In this document: positions 25,515 to 35,681 of the stretch, in pieces
Numbering within the stretch: position 1 is the first letter of the stretch
Layout: each line of letters opens with the position of its first letter
Assembly (NCBI GenBank): GCA_028877275.1
Contig: JAPPFP010000007.1
Span: 1-55,327, forward strand
Length of the DNA stretch: 55,327 bases
DNA from: Acidobacteriota bacterium
GTDB taxonomy: Bacteria > Acidobacteriota > Thermoanaerobaculia > Multivoradales > Multivoraceae
Direction: 5' to 3'
The notes under the pieces: generated by a model
Database searches by the model: none
What the model was told of the DNA's origin: nothing
The model's input: only the letters and a program-made list of their open reading frames with translations
Position numbers and translations under genes: made by a program

Positions 25515-26513
25515 GTGTGCTTTGATCCGGATTCGACGAACTACGCAGAACTGACGGACGCGGTTTGCGCGGTCCGCATCGCAAGCCGGGTTACCCGACG
25601 TCTGCAGGCAGTCCTTGGGGGCGCCTTCCTGACCAAGGACGACCGTTCGCCGGTGACGGTTGCGGACTACGCCGCGCAAGCCCTGGTCAGCCTTACGCTG
25701 CCGGCGGAAGACGCCATCGTGGGCGAGGAGACGTCGCCCGACCTCGTCACCTCCGAGGGGCGGGAGGTCATGGACAGGGTCGTCGACGCGGTCGGGTCCG
25801 AACTTCCGGGCGTTGCCGCGGGCCAGGTTGGCGAGGCGATCGATCGCTGTTCAGGCGCCGGCGGAGGGAGCGGCAGGTTCTGGGTGCTTGATCCGATCGA
25901 CGGCACGAAGGGGTTCCTGCGTGGCGAGCAGTACGCGATCGCCCTCGGCCTGATGGAGGACGGAGAGGTCGTGGGGGGTGTGCTCGGCTGCCCGAACCTC
26001 CCCTCCGCGGCCGGACGCGGCTGTCTGTTCGCCGCCGCCCGCGGACGGGGCGCCTGGGAGTTGTCGCTGGACGAGGGAGGGGCCGCGCCCCGCAGGATCG
26101 GCGTGTCCTCGGTTGCCTCCTCGAAGGACGCCGTCTTCTGTGAGTCGGCGGTGTCCATGCACTCGGATCGGGGCGGGCACGCCGGAATAGCCGAGCGCCT
26201 CGGGGTGACGGCCGCCCCGGTGCGGATGGACAGCCAGTGCAAGTACGGGGCGATCGCGCGGGGCGACGCTTCGATCTACCTCCGCCTGCCCTCTTCCGCC
26301 GCCTACCGCGAGAAGATATGGGATCACGCCGCGGGGTTCATCGTCGTGGCGGAAGCCGGCGGTACCGTGACGGACGCCTTCGGCCGGGAACTCGACTTCG
26401 GTCTCGGGCGGACTCTGGAGAGGAATCGGGGCATCGTGGCCACCAACGGTCTGCTGCACCGCAAGGTCCTGGCGGCGGCGGCGGCCGTCCTGCCGGAAGC
26501 TCCGGCTGCTTGA
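25515..26513 (+). CDS. Inositol monophosphatase-family phosphatase, HAL2/CysQ-like
   Basis: 332 residues from GTG 25515. Metal-binding motifs of the family are present: GEET at 70-73, the DPIDGTKGF block at 126-134 and WDHAAGFIVVAEAGG near residue 269. TKGFLRGEQYAIALGLM is the form found in eukaryotic HAL2-type 3'(2'),5'-bisphosphate nucleotidases rather than in SuhB-type inositol phosphatases. The likely substrate is PAP, a by-product of sulfate assimilation or sulfotransferases; this is by family. No Shine-Dalgarno precedes the GTG, but a promoter-like pair does, so the mRNA is probably leaderless. The rfb genes follow after 24 bases. Confidence 0.85.
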   Translation: MCFDPDSTNYAELTDAVCAVRIASRVTRRLQAVLGGAFLTKDDRSPVTVADYAAQALVSLTLPAEDAIVGEETSPDLVTSEGREVMDRVVDAVGSELPGVAAGQVGEAIDRCSGAGGGSGRFWVLDPIDGTKGFLRGEQYAIALGLMEDGEVVGGVLGCPNLPSAAGRGCLFAAARGRGAWELSLDEGGAAPRRIGVSSVASSKDAVFCESAVSMHSDRGGHAGIAERLGVTAAPVRMDSQCKYGAIARGDASIYLRLPSSAAYREKIWDHAAGFIVVAEAGGTVTDAFGRELDFGLGRTLERNRGIVATNGLLHRKVLAAAAAVLPEAPAA

Positions 26514-26537
26514 AGGGCCTGCGCCGGACGCTTTCTC

Positions 26538-27649
26538 TTGGCTCCAATCGAGACCCTCCTCGTTACCGGCGGCGCCGGTTTCATCGGCAGCAACCTCGCG
26601 GCCGCCGCGCTCGCCGACGCCCGCCGTGCGGACCGCCGGGTGGTCGTGTTCGACAAGCTGACTTACGCTGGCAGCCTGAGCAACCTGGAGCGGGTGGCCG
26701 ACGATCCCCGCTACACCTTCGTGCAGGGGGACATCGCCGACCGTGAGGCGGTACGAAAGGTGTTCGCCGAGCACCGGCCGTCGGCGGTTCTGAACCTCGC
26801 GGCCGAAAGCCACGTGGACCGCTCGATCGACGGCCCCGGAGCCTTCGTGCGGACAAATGTTCTCGGTACCTTCGAGCTCCTCGAGGCGGCCCGACTCGAT
26901 CTCGGCGGACGGCCGGAACGGGAACGGGCGGCGTTCCGGTTCATTCACGTCTCGACCGACGAAGTGTTCGGCAGCCTCGGCGAGGCAGGGCGGTTCCGCG
27001 AGGACACGGCCTACGACCCGAGCTCGCCCTACTCGGCCTCCAAGGCGGCGGCGGATCATCTGGTGCGATCCTGGTGTCGCACCTACGGCCTGCCGGCGAT
27101 CGTGACGAACTGCTCGAACAACTACGGTCCCTACCAGTTCCCCGAGAAGCTGATCCCGGTGATGATCCTGAACGCCGCATCCGCACGGCCGCTTCCGGTG
27201 TACGGCGAGGGTGCGAACGTTCGTGACTGGCTTCACGTGGACGACCACTGCGAGGGCCTTCTCCGTGCGCTCCGGCTGGGCGAGCCTGGCCAGAGCTACA
27301 ACTTCGGCGGCGACGCGGAGCGAACGAACCTCGAAGTCGTGGAGGCGGTCTGCTCGGCGCTCGAGACGGAGTTTCCGGCTGCGGAGAACCCCGCGCTGAA
27401 GGCGAAGGGGGCTGGGCGCTACCGTGATCTCGTGACCTTCGTCGAGGATCGGCCAGGCCATGATCTGCGCTATGCGGTCGACGCCGCGAAGGCGCGGAGA
27501 GACCTGGATTGGGCGCCGCGGCGCGACCTGGAAACGGGGCTCCGCGAGACGGTGCGCTGGTATCTGGATCACCTGGACTGGTGCGACTCGGTCGCTTCCG
27601 GCGTCGAACGGCGTCGGCTCGGCCTTCAGCAACGGTTGACGGCGGCGAC

Positions 27650-27653
<4 letters not shown>
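26538..27653 (+). CDS. rfbB: dTDP-glucose 4,6-dehydratase
   Basis: 371 residues from a TTG at 26538; no ATG or GTG lies before the nucleotide-binding motif. Rossmann motif [11 protein letters not shown] at about 9-19, AAESHVDRS near 92-100, the catalytic STDEVFG and the YSASK tyrosine/lysine pair, and [14 protein letters not shown] identify RmlB/RfbB beyond doubt. It converts dTDP-glucose to dTDP-4-keto-6-deoxyglucose, using bound NAD. The stop overlaps the rfbA start (GTGA). It is slightly longer than usual at the C-terminus, ending in a basic tail. Confidence 0.96.
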
Positions 27654-28533
<880 letters not shown>

Positions 28534-28537
<4 letters not shown>

Positions 28538-29100
28538 GCGCCCCGCCCGGGGTCCGCGCTACGGGGCTGCACAGCGTCCTGATCGTCGAGCCGGTCGTTC
28601 ATCGCGACGGCCGCGGGTTCTTCCTGGAGAGCTACAACGCGGAGACGTTCGCGGAGGAAGGCATCAGCCGGCCCTGGGTCCAGGACAACCATTCCCGATC
28701 GGACCGGGACACCGTGCGGGGACTCCACCTTCAGTGCCGCCGGCAGCAGACCAAGCTCGTGCGCGTCACCCGGGGCGAGGTGTTCGACGTAGCCGTCGAC
28801 GTGCGGCGCGGCTCGCCGTCGTTCCTGGAGTGGACCGGCTGCCTGCTTTCGGAAGGCAACTTCCGCCAGCTCTACATCCCACGCGGATTCGCTCACGGCT
28901 TCTGCGTGGTCAGCGAGACCGCCGAGGTCCAGTACAAGTGCGACGAGTACTACGACGGCGACGATGAGCTCGCGATTGCCTGGAACGATCCGCAGATCGG
29001 CATCGACTGGCCCGTCGAAGAACCGCTGCTTTCCGACCGGGATCGCGCCGCGCCGACGATCGCGGGATGTTTCGAGCAGTTGCCGACCCTCTCCTATTGA
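28534..29100 (+). CDS. rfbC: dTDP-4-dehydrorhamnose 3,5-epimerase
   Basis: 188 residues, the usual length for Rml[12 protein letters not shown], the catalytic histidine in [36 protein letters not shown] and VQYKCDEYY are conserved. It epimerises C3 and C5 of the keto-sugar made by RfbB. The final reductase, rfbD, is not in this window, so the pathway is completed elsewhere or diverges to another deoxysugar. It is translationally coupled to rfbA and followed after 19 bases by a DUF4301 gene. Confidence 0.96.
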
Positions 29101-29119
29101 ATGAGACTGCCCTGGTGAG

Positions 29120-30457
29120 ATGAACCCGGTGACCGCAGGTGAGGAGGATCTGTACGCGGCCGACCGCGAGCAGCTCGAGGCGCACGGTATCGGCGTTGAA
29201 GAGGCGCGGCGGCAGCTTGCGGTTCTGCGCGACCCACCGCCGAAGGCGGAACTGATCCGGCCGGCCGTGCCGGGCGACGGCATCGACCCCCGGCCCGCCG
29301 GGCCGGAGGCGGACCGGCTCGCCGAAGAAGGGCGTTCGGCGGCGCGATCCGGGTGCATGATCCGGTTCGTGCCGGCGTCGGGCGCGGCGTCCCGGCTCTT
29401 CGCGGAACTCAAGACGGCCGGCGCCAGCGGGGACATGGACCATCCCGCACTCCGTCGCTTCGAGCGCGCGCGGCGTCATCTGCCCTTCGACAGCGCCGCG
29501 GAGGACGTCGTCGAGCAGTACGGCGACACGCCGAAGGCGCTGATTCCCTTCCACCGGTATCCCGATGGCGAAGTGCGCACGGCACTCGAGGAACACCTGG
29601 TCGAGGCGGCCGCCGTCCTCGAGGGCTGTGGATCGGCGGCGCTCCACTTCTCTGTCGCCTCGCGACACCGGCCGGCGTTCGAGGCGTTGCTCGAGGAGCG
29701 GTTGCCGGCACTCGAGCGACGTTGCGGCTGCCGTTTCGAGGTCACGCTCTCCCACCAGTCGCCGGCCACCGACAGCATCGCCCTCGACGAGCGGGATCGA
29801 CCGTTCCGATTGATGGACGACCCGTCGGCGCCGTTGCTGGTCCGGCCGGGCGGACATGGCGCGCTGCTCCGGAACCTCCAGCGGCTGGCCGACCGGGGCT
29901 TTGAACTCATCGCCGTGAAGAACATCGACAACGTGCAGCCGGAACCGTTCCAGGGCCCGGCGGTCAGGGCTCTCCGGGTGCTGGCCGGCATGGCGCGGGA
30001 GCTGGCGCGGAGTTCCGACCGACCGTCCCGGGTTTGCGGGGTCGTCCCGACCCTTGGGACGGCGGGCGGCGGCCCGTTCTGGGTGCGGGACGAGTCGGGC
30101 GATGTCGGGCTGCAGATCGTCGAGACGTCGCAGATCGATCTGGCGGACGGGAAGCAGGCGGCCATCCTGGGCAGGTCCACTCACTTCAACCCGGTGTTCA
30201 TGGTGTGCGCGGTCCTCAAGCCCGGCGGCGAACCGTACCGCCTCGAGAACTACGTCGATCAGGCCGCCAGCTTCTTCGTCCACAAGAGCCACGGCGGCAG
30301 ACCGCTCTTCTCGCTGGAACGGCCCGGCCTGTGGAACGGCTCGATGGCCGGGTGGACGACGCGGTTCGTCGACCTTTCCGCCGAGGTGTACACGCCCGTC
30401 AAGAGCGTGTTCGACCTCGCCGGCGCGGAGCACCGCTGCGGTGGAGATGAGGGATGA
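29120..30457 (+). CDS. DUF4301 family protein
   Basis: 445 residues. The sequence matches DUF4301 by its characteristic blocks: MIRFVPASGAASRLF near residue 81, ALIPFHRY, the long mid-section ending in NIDNVQPEP, THFNPVFMVCAVL and SKSHGGRPLFSLERPGLWNGSMA at the C-terminus. The arrangement of a glycine-rich N-terminal loop and the LxxFH segment recalls nucleotidyltransferase-like folds, and the gene lies directly after rfbBAC, so a sugar-nucleotide or polymer-related role is possible. This is inference: no DUF4301 protein has a function I can cite with confidence. It overlaps the following TVP38 gene by ATGA. Confidence 0.82.
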   Translation: MNPVTAGEEDLYAADREQLEAHGIGVEEARRQLAVLRDPPPKAELIRPAVPGDGIDPRPAGPEADRLAEEGRSAARSGCMIRFVPASGAASRLFAELKTAGASGDMDHPALRRFERARRHLPFDSAAEDVVEQYGDTPKALIPFHRYPDGEVRTALEEHLVEAAAVLEGCGSAALHFSVASRHRPAFEALLEERLPALERRCGCRFEVTLSHQSPATDSIALDERDRPFRLMDDPSAPLLVRPGGHGALLRNLQRLADRGFELIAVKNIDNVQPEPFQGPAVRALRVLAGMARELARSSDRPSRVCGVVPTLGTAGGGPFWVRDESGDVGLQIVETSQIDLADGKQAAILGRSTHFNPVFMVCAVLKPGGEPYRLENYVDQAASFFVHKSHGGRPLFSLERPGLWNGSMAGWTTRFVDLSAEVYTPVKSVFDLAGAEHRCGGDEG

Positions 30458-31179
30458 ACGAAGCTCCCGAGACGGCTCGTGCCGGGATCTCGAAGGCGGG
30501 TCTTGCCCTCCGGGCCGCCGTCGTCGTTCTTCTGATCGCCGCGCTCCTGCTGTTCGGCCGGCGCGTGGCGGGCTACCTGCCGGAGTTCAGCGCCTGGGTG
30601 GATGGTCTGGGCGTGTGGGGACCGATCGTGTTCGTTCTGGGCTACACGGTGGCGACCGTAGCCTTCATTCCCGGTTCGCTGCTTACCCTCGCCGGCGGTG
30701 CGATCTTCGGTCTCGCCGAGGGCACCGCGCTGGTCTTCGTCGGCGCTTCGCTGGGGGCGACGGCGGCCTTTCTGGCGTCCAGGTACCTGGTCCGCGGGGC
30801 GATCGAGAAGCGCGTCGCCACGGAACCCCGCTTCGCCGCGATCGACCGGGCGGTGGGCCGCGAGGGCTTCAAGATCGTTCTTCTGCTGCGTCTCACGCCG
30901 ATCGTCCCCTTCGTGCTGCTGAACTACGCCCTGGGACTGACGAGAGTGAAGCTGGGGGACTACGTCAGGGCCTTCATCGGCATGCTCCCGGCGACCCTGC
31001 TCTACGTGTACTACGGCAAGGTGGTCGGCGACGTGGCCGAGATCGCGGCCGGCGTCGGCGACGAACGGGATTGGGGAACCTATGCCGTCACGGGCGTTGG
31101 TCTGCTCGCGACGGTGGCGGTGATTGCGCTCGTCACCCGCATCGCCAGGCGCGCGCTCAGGGAGGAGGTCGGCGAGTGA
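30454..31179 (+). CDS. TVP38/TMEM64 (DedA-like) membrane protein
   Basis: 241 residues with about six hydrophobic segments. The family core GSLLTLAGGAIFGLAEGTALVFVGASLGATAAFLASRYLVR, taken in pieces, and the second half with LRLTPIVPFVLLNYALGLT are clear. The family is implicated in lipid scrambling or transport at the inner membrane. It is coupled by four-base overlaps both to DUF4301 upstream and to the flavoprotein reductase downstream. TVP38 fused or adjacent to such a reductase is a recurrent pairing, which suggests that the two act together. Confidence 0.9.
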   Translation: MNEAPETARAGISKAGLALRAAVVVLLIAALLLFGRRVAGYLPEFSAWVDGLGVWGPIVFVLGYTVATVAFIPGSLLTLAGGAIFGLAEGTALVFVGASLGATAAFLASRYLVRGAIEKRVATEPRFAAIDRAVGREGFKIVLLLRLTPIVPFVLLNYALGLTRVKLGDYVRAFIGMLPATLLYVYYGKVVGDVAEIAAGVGDERDWGTYAVTGVGLLATVAVIALVTRIARRALREEVGE

Positions 31180-32702
31180 CCAGACCGGAGATCCTGGCGG
31201 AGGATCGGCACGACCGGGAACTGACCGCTCAGGTGGCGCCGGCGGACTGGACGAATCCTGAACCGTCGGCTCGCTACCACCTGGTCGTGATCGGGGCCGG
31301 TACCGCCGGCCTGGTGACCGCGATCGTGGCGGCGGGTCTGGGCGCCCGGGTGGCGTTGATCGAGCGCCGGCTGATGGGCGGCGACTGTTTGAACTTCGGT
31401 TGCGTGCCGTCCAAGGCCGTCATCGCGGCCGGCAGGCGATGGAGTGCGGGTCGCGCCGACGCCCTGTTCGGAGCGCCCGGGTCCGAGCGCCCCGGCGACT
31501 TCGGCGTGGCGATGGAGAGGATGCGCCGTGTCCGCGCGGCGATCAGCCGGGACGACAGCGCCCGACGGTTCCGGGATGCCGGCGTCGATGTCTACCTGGG
31601 CGAGGGGCGCTTCGTCTCCGATCGCCTGGTCGCGGTGACGGGACCCGCCGGGAAAAGGGAACTGCGCTTCCGGCGGGCCCTGATCGCGACCGGCGCCCGC
31701 CCCCTGGCGCCGCCGGTACCGGGGCTCGAGCGCTGCGACTATCTGACCAACGAGACCGTCTTCACCCTGACCGAGCGGCCCGAGCGGCTGGCCGTCGTCG
31801 GCGCCGGCCCGATCGGCTGTGAGCTGTCCCAGGCCTTCGCCCGGCTCGGCAGCCGGGTGACGACGTTCGATGTGCTGCCCGGCATCCTGGCGCGCGAGGA
31901 CCCGGACGCCGCGGTCCTGGTCGAACGGGCCCTCCGTCGCGACGGCGTCGAACTGGCGCTCGGCGCGAGGATCGAGGAGGCCGTGCCCGAGTCCGGAGCC
32001 ATCCGGCTCGTTCACGTCGACGGTGACGGCGAACGCCGGGAGACGGTGTGCGACGAACTCCTCGTCGCCGTGGGCAGGACGCCGAACGTCGAAGGCCTGG
32101 GGCTTGCCGGGGTCGGCGTCCGGTTCGACGGGAACGGCGTCGAGGTCGACGCGAAGCTGCGGACGACGAATCGCCGCATCTTCGCTGCCGGCGACGTGAC
32201 GCCCGCACCCAACTTCACCCACCTCGCCGACGCCCACGCCGGCGTCGTGATCCAGAACGCGCTGTTCTTCCCCAGCGCGCGGGCCGATCGGCTGGTCGTG
32301 CCGCGCTGCACCTACACGTCGCCCGAGGTGGCGCACGTCGGTCTGGACCGCGCCGAGGCGGAGGAGCGGGGCATTGCCGTCGACGTGATCGACGTGCCGT
32401 TCGGCGAGAACCACCGCGCGATGCTCGACGGCGAGGAAGAGGGACTTCTGCGGGTCCTGCTCCAGCGTGGAAAGGACCGGCTGCTTGGCGCCACCGTGGT
32501 CGCGCCAGGTGCCGGCGATCTGATCGCGCCGCTCTCGCTGGCCGTCACCCATCGGCTTGGCCTTTCGCGGTTCACCTCGACCATCCTGCCGTACCCGACG
32601 CGGGCCGAGGTGTTGAAGAAGGCGGCAAACCGGTGGCGCGCGACCCGGTTCACGCCGCTGGCCCAGCGGATCTTCGCGCGCTGGTTTCGCCTGACCGGCT
32701 GA
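31176..32702 (+). CDS. FAD-dependent pyridine nucleotide-disulfide oxidoreductase, mercuric-reductase-like
   Basis: 508 residues from the GTG at 31176, with GGAGGAGG upstream, overlapping the TVP38 stop. FAD-binding VIGAGTAGLVTAIVAAGLGA (about 33-52), the redox disulfide GGDCLNFGCVPSK (about 68-80), NAD-binding VVGAGPIGCELSQAFARLGS, FAAGDVTP and the dimerisation domain with YTSPEVAHVGL are intact. It lacks both the N-terminal heavy-metal domain and the C-terminal vicinal cysteines of true MerA, so mercury resistance is unlikely. The physiological disulfide or quinone partner is unknown. Confidence 0.88.
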   Translation: MTRPEILAEDRHDRELTAQVAPADWTNPEPSARYHLVVIGAGTAGLVTAIVAAGLGARVALIERRLMGGDCLNFGCVPSKAVIAAGRRWSAGRADALFGAPGSERPGDFGVAMERMRRVRAAISRDDSARRFRDAGVDVYLGEGRFVSDRLVAVTGPAGKRELRFRRALIATGARPLAPPVPGLERCDYLTNETVFTLTERPERLAVVGAGPIGCELSQAFARLGSRVTTFDVLPGILAREDPDAAVLVERALRRDGVELALGARIEEAVPESGAIRLVHVDGDGERRETVCDELLVAVGRTPNVEGLGLAGVGVRFDGNGVEVDAKLRTTNRRIFAAGDVTPAPNFTHLADAHAGVVIQNALFFPSARADRLVVPRCTYTSPEVAHVGLDRAEAEERGIAVDVIDVPFGENHRAMLDGEEEGLLRVLLQRGKDRLLGATVVAPGAGDLIAPLSLAVTHRLGLSRFTSTILPYPTRAEVLKKAANRWRATRFTPLAQRIFARWFRLTG

Positions 32703-32709
32703 GGGCCGG

Positions 32710-33990
32710 CTACAGGTGGCGCCGCCGCGGCCGGCGGCGACGCCTTCGCCGGCGGCGCGGTGCGGCACGGGGCGGCTGGTCGGCCGGCACCGTCTCGGCG
32801 CGCCGCCGCCAGGCCTCGAGCGCTTCGGCTCCGCCGCCCGTTGCCGCCGTGAGCAGGGCGAAGAGCTCGAAAGCGGGCCCGAAGGCGTCGCGCCGGACGA
32901 GGCTCTGCACGGTCCTCGAACTTCGGGGCTCTTCGCACAGCCGCTGGAAGGTGTCCAGCGCCTTCTTCATCCCGCTGCGTCGTGCCGCGGAGAGAGCGAA
33001 CCGCTCGCCGAAGTCGGCCACCACGTCGTCGACGAGTTGCTGGAGACGGCGGCGATGAACCCGTGCGCCGCCCGTTTCCAGGCGATCCCTGCCGACCACG
33101 ACCCGCGGCAGCAGCAGGGACGAGAGGAGTACCGCGGTCGGCACCTCCGGGCCCGCCCGCACCCGTTCGTCCAGAAGGCGGGCGAGGTTCGAGAAGCTGT
33201 TCGCTCCGCTCGAGGGTCCCGACACTTCGTCGACCTCGGGCAGGACGACCGGCAGCAGTCCGGAACGTCCCATCCAGTCGAAGGCCGCGGCGCTGCGGCC
33301 ACTCGAGAGCAGCTGGAGCAACTCCTCGACCAGACGGTGCGGGGAAGCCTTGGCCATGTCGCGGCGATGCGCGAAGGCGGCGCCGAGGGTCTCTTCCTCG
33401 ATCTCGAAGTCCAGTCTGGCGGCGAACTCGCAGGCACGCAGCATGCGTACGGGATCCTCCCGGTAGCGCACGTTTGGATCGCCGATCACCCGCAGAGAGC
33501 GTCGCTCCAGGTCCTGGATGCCGCCGACGTAGTCGACGACGGCGCGGTCCGAGGCCCGATAGAGCAGGGCGTTGACGGTGAAGTCGCGGCGGAAGGCGTC
33601 CTGCCTCGGGGTGCCGTAGGTGTTGTCGCTGGTCACGAGGAGTTCGCCGGCGGACCGGCGCTGGGCGTCCGGGTCAGGTGCGCCGCGGAACGTGGACACC
33701 TCGACCACCTCTCCGGCGAACAGGACGTGGACGAGACGAAAGCGGCGGCCGATGATTCGCGAGTTCCTGAACAATCGCCGCACGTCCTCGGGCCGTGCAT
33801 CGGTGACGACGTCGTAGTCCTTCGGCCGCCGACCGAGCATCAGGTCGCGCACGCTGCCGCCCACCAGGCAGGCGTTTCTGCCGCTTTGACGGAGTCGGCG
33901 CAGGACCTTTTGCGCGCCGTTGGAGAGCTGGCGTGAGGCGATGGGATGCCTGGAGCGCGGCAGAACGGTGGCCGGGGCCGGCGCTTCCAT
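32710..33990 (-). CDS. PcnB-like polynucleotide (poly(A)/tRNA) nucleotidyltransferase
   Basis: 426 residues. LVGGSVRDLMLGRRPKDYDVVTDA (in two overlapping pieces near residues 42-65) contains the catalytic DxD pair, followed by RDFTVNALLY and GDPNVRYREDPVRMLRACEFA of the class II family. Length and the C-terminal extension favour the PcnB poly(A)-polymerase branch over CCA-adding enzymes, though the two cannot be separated safely by eye. The C-terminus ends in a run of about twelve arginines broken by one proline, likely for RNA binding. It is convergent with the flavoprotein gene (seven bases apart) and divergent from the racemase gene. Confidence 0.85.
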   Translation of the reverse strand: MEAPAPATVLPRSRHPIASRQLSNGAQKVLRRLRQSGRNACLVGGSVRDLMLGRRPKDYDVVTDARPEDVRRLFRNSRIIGRRFRLVHVLFAGEVVEVSTFRGAPDPDAQRRSAGELLVTSDNTYGTPRQDAFRRDFTVNALLYRASDRAVVDYVGGIQDLERRSLRVIGDPNVRYREDPVRMLRACEFAARLDFEIEEETLGAAFAHRRDMAKASPHRLVEELLQLLSSGRSAAAFDWMGRSGLLPVVLPEVDEVSGPSSGANSFSNLARLLDERVRAGPEVPTAVLLSSLLLPRVVVGRDRLETGGARVHRRRLQQLVDDVVADFGERFALSAARRSGMKKALDTFQRLCEEPRSSRTVQSLVRRDAFGPAFELFALLTAATGGGAEALEAWRRRAETVPADQPPRAAPRRRRRRRRRPRRRHL

Positions 33991-33996
33991 CGCGTC

Positions 33997-34002
33997 AGGG
34001 TA
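33997..34002 (-). promoter_or_regulatory. -10-like hexamer TACCCT, candidate leaderless promoter of the pcnB-like gene
   Basis: TACCCT on the minus strand ends six bases before the ATG at 33990, with no Shine-Dalgarno between. Confidence 0.35.
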
Positions 34003-34027
34003 TCAACGGCGGGTCCCGCGGCGCTGC

Positions 34028-34033
34028 TAGGCT
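34028..34033 (+). promoter_or_regulatory. -10-like hexamer TAGGCT, candidate leaderless promoter
   Basis: GCTAGGCT, identical to the element before tyrA on the other strand, ends eight bases before the GTG at 34042. Confidence 0.45.
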
Positions 34034-34041
34034 CCGCCCCC

Positions 34042-35163
34042 GTGGGCGCGCTCGACGGATTGCGGGTTCTCGACCTGTCGCGGCTGGCCCCCGGCCCCTA
34101 CTGCTCCATGCTGCTTGCCGACATGGGAGCGGACGTGTTGCGGGTCGACAACGCGGTCGGCGGGCCGGTTCGCTCGGGCGACATGCTCTCGCGCAACAAG
34201 CGCAGCATCGCGCTCAACCTGAAGACCGCGGGCGGTCAGAACATCCTGCACGAGCTGGCGAGGTCCGCCGACGTTTTCCTCGAGGGCAACCGCCCCGGTG
34301 TCTGCGCGCGCCTGGGTTGCGACTACCCGACGCTTGCGGCTCTGAACGAGCGGCTGGTCTACTGCTCGCTGACGGGCTACGGGCAGACCGGACCGATGTC
34401 CCAGGCCGCCGGCCACGACGTGAACTACATAGCGCTCGCCGGCGTGCTGTCCCAGATCGGGAACGGGAGCGACCCGCCGTTGCCGCCACTCAACCTGGTC
34501 GCCGACTTCGGCGGCGGCGGACTGATGGCCGCGTTCGGCATTCTCTGCGCCATCTTCGAACGGGAGCGGTCCGGTCGGGGCCAGTACATCGACGCCGCGA
34601 TGATCGACGGCGCGGCATCCCTGATGGCGGTCCACTTCGCCCAGAAGGGCGCCCGCTCGACGCCGGGGATCGGTCTCCTGGGAGGCGGCGCCGCGTTCTA
34701 CCGTTGCTACGAGTGCAAGTGCGGCGGCTACGTCTCGGTGGGCGCCATCGAGCCGCAGTTCTTCGCGGCGCTGTGCGAAGGGACCGGGGTCGACGTGGTG
34801 GATCAGCAGATGGACACCGAGCGCTGGCCGGAGCACATCGAGGCCTTCCGGCGCGCCTTCCTGACGCGCACACGGGACGAGTGGGCGGAGGTGTTCAGCG
34901 AACTCGATGCCTGCGTGTCGCCGGTGCTCGACCTCGATGAGGCGCCCCGGCACGCCCACAACGCCGAGCGTGGCACCTTTCCGGTCGGACCCGATGGCGA
35001 GATCCACATCGCGCCCGCTCCGCGTCTGGAGCGGACGCCGGGGACGCTGCGCCGGCGTGAACCGCGGATGGGAGAGCACACCGGGGAGGTCCTCGCGGAG
35101 CTCGGCTACGGTGCCGGCGAGATCCTCGAACTGGAACAGAATGGAGCGGTCCTCAAGGCATGA
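34042..35163 (+). CDS. CoA-transferase family III protein, alpha-methylacyl-CoA racemase-like
   Basis: 373 residues from the GTG at 34042. LRVLDLSRLAPGPYCSMLLADMGADV, in pieces near the N-terminus, and NKRSIALNLK mark family III (CaiB/BaiF). The block GYGQTGPMSQAAGHDVNY, followed by IALAGVLS, with its His-Asp pair, is the form seen in alpha-methylacyl-CoA racemase rather than formyl- or carnitine-CoA transferases. It would interconvert 2-methylacyl-CoA epimers in branched-chain fatty acid breakdown. It overlaps the following MaoC hydratase gene by ATGA, which supports a shared acyl-CoA pathway. Confidence 0.87.
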   Translation: MGALDGLRVLDLSRLAPGPYCSMLLADMGADVLRVDNAVGGPVRSGDMLSRNKRSIALNLKTAGGQNILHELARSADVFLEGNRPGVCARLGCDYPTLAALNERLVYCSLTGYGQTGPMSQAAGHDVNYIALAGVLSQIGNGSDPPLPPLNLVADFGGGGLMAAFGILCAIFERERSGRGQYIDAAMIDGAASLMAVHFAQKGARSTPGIGLLGGGAAFYRCYECKCGGYVSVGAIEPQFFAALCEGTGVDVVDQQMDTERWPEHIEAFRRAFLTRTRDEWAEVFSELDACVSPVLDLDEAPRHAHNAERGTFPVGPDGEIHIAPAPRLERTPGTLRRREPRMGEHTGEVLAELGYGAGEILELEQNGAVLKA

Positions 35164-35681
35164 GCAGCGACAACGTACATACCGGCCCCCCGGCGGATGG
35201 CGCCGGCAGGGTGTTCGAAGACTTCGCCGTCGGCCAGGTGTTCCGGCACGCGCTGGGTCGCACCGTTACCGAGGGCGACAACGTCTGGTTGACGATGATC
35301 ACCCTGAACCCGAACCCGATCCACTTCGACCGGGAGTACGCCGGTCAGACCGAGTGGGGCCGGCCCCTGGTCAACTCCTGCTTCACGCTGTCCCTGGTAA
35401 CGGCTCTGACCGTGGCCGATCTGTCCCAGAACGCGGTGAACCTGGGCTGGGACCAGGTCCGGCTGCCCAACCCGGTGTTCGAGGGCGACACCCTCTACGC
35501 CCAAAGCGAGGTCCTCTCCGTGCGCGAGTCGAAGTCGCGGCCGCACCAGGGGATCGTCGGCTTCCGGACAGTCGGCTACAACCAGGACGGCAAGCCGGTG
35601 ATCACCTTCGACCGGACGATCCTGGTGTACCGGCGGGGTCACGTGCCGGCGAAGCCGACGCGCCCGGAACTTCGGCTCTAG
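35160..35681 (+). CDS. MaoC-like hot-dog dehydratase (mesaconyl-CoA hydratase-like)
   Basis: 173 residues. FEDFAVGQVFRHALGRTVTEGDN leads into LNPNPIHFDREYAGQTEWGRPLVNS, the hot-dog hydratase segment. The usual Asp of the D-x-N-P-x-H motif is Asn here, as in the mesaconyl/beta-methylmalyl-CoA branch as I recall it, while the histidine is kept. It probably adds or removes water on an enoyl-CoA. It is coupled to the racemase gene. Its TAG shares three bases with the reverse-strand stop of citrate synthase (CTAG at 35678-35681), so the two transcripts converge with overlapping coding ends. Confidence 0.8.
   Translation: MSSDNVHTGPPADGAGRVFEDFAVGQVFRHALGRTVTEGDNVWLTMITLNPNPIHFDREYAGQTEWGRPLVNSCFTLSLVTALTVADLSQNAVNLGWDQVRLPNPVFEGDTLYAQSEVLSVRESKSRPHQGIVGFRTVGYNQDGKPVITFDRTILVYRRGHVPAKPTRPELRL

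Noticed and set aside
31176..32702. Mercury-resistance gene merA
   Set aside because: No N-terminal metal-binding domain, no C-terminal cysteine pair and no merR/merT/merP nearby.
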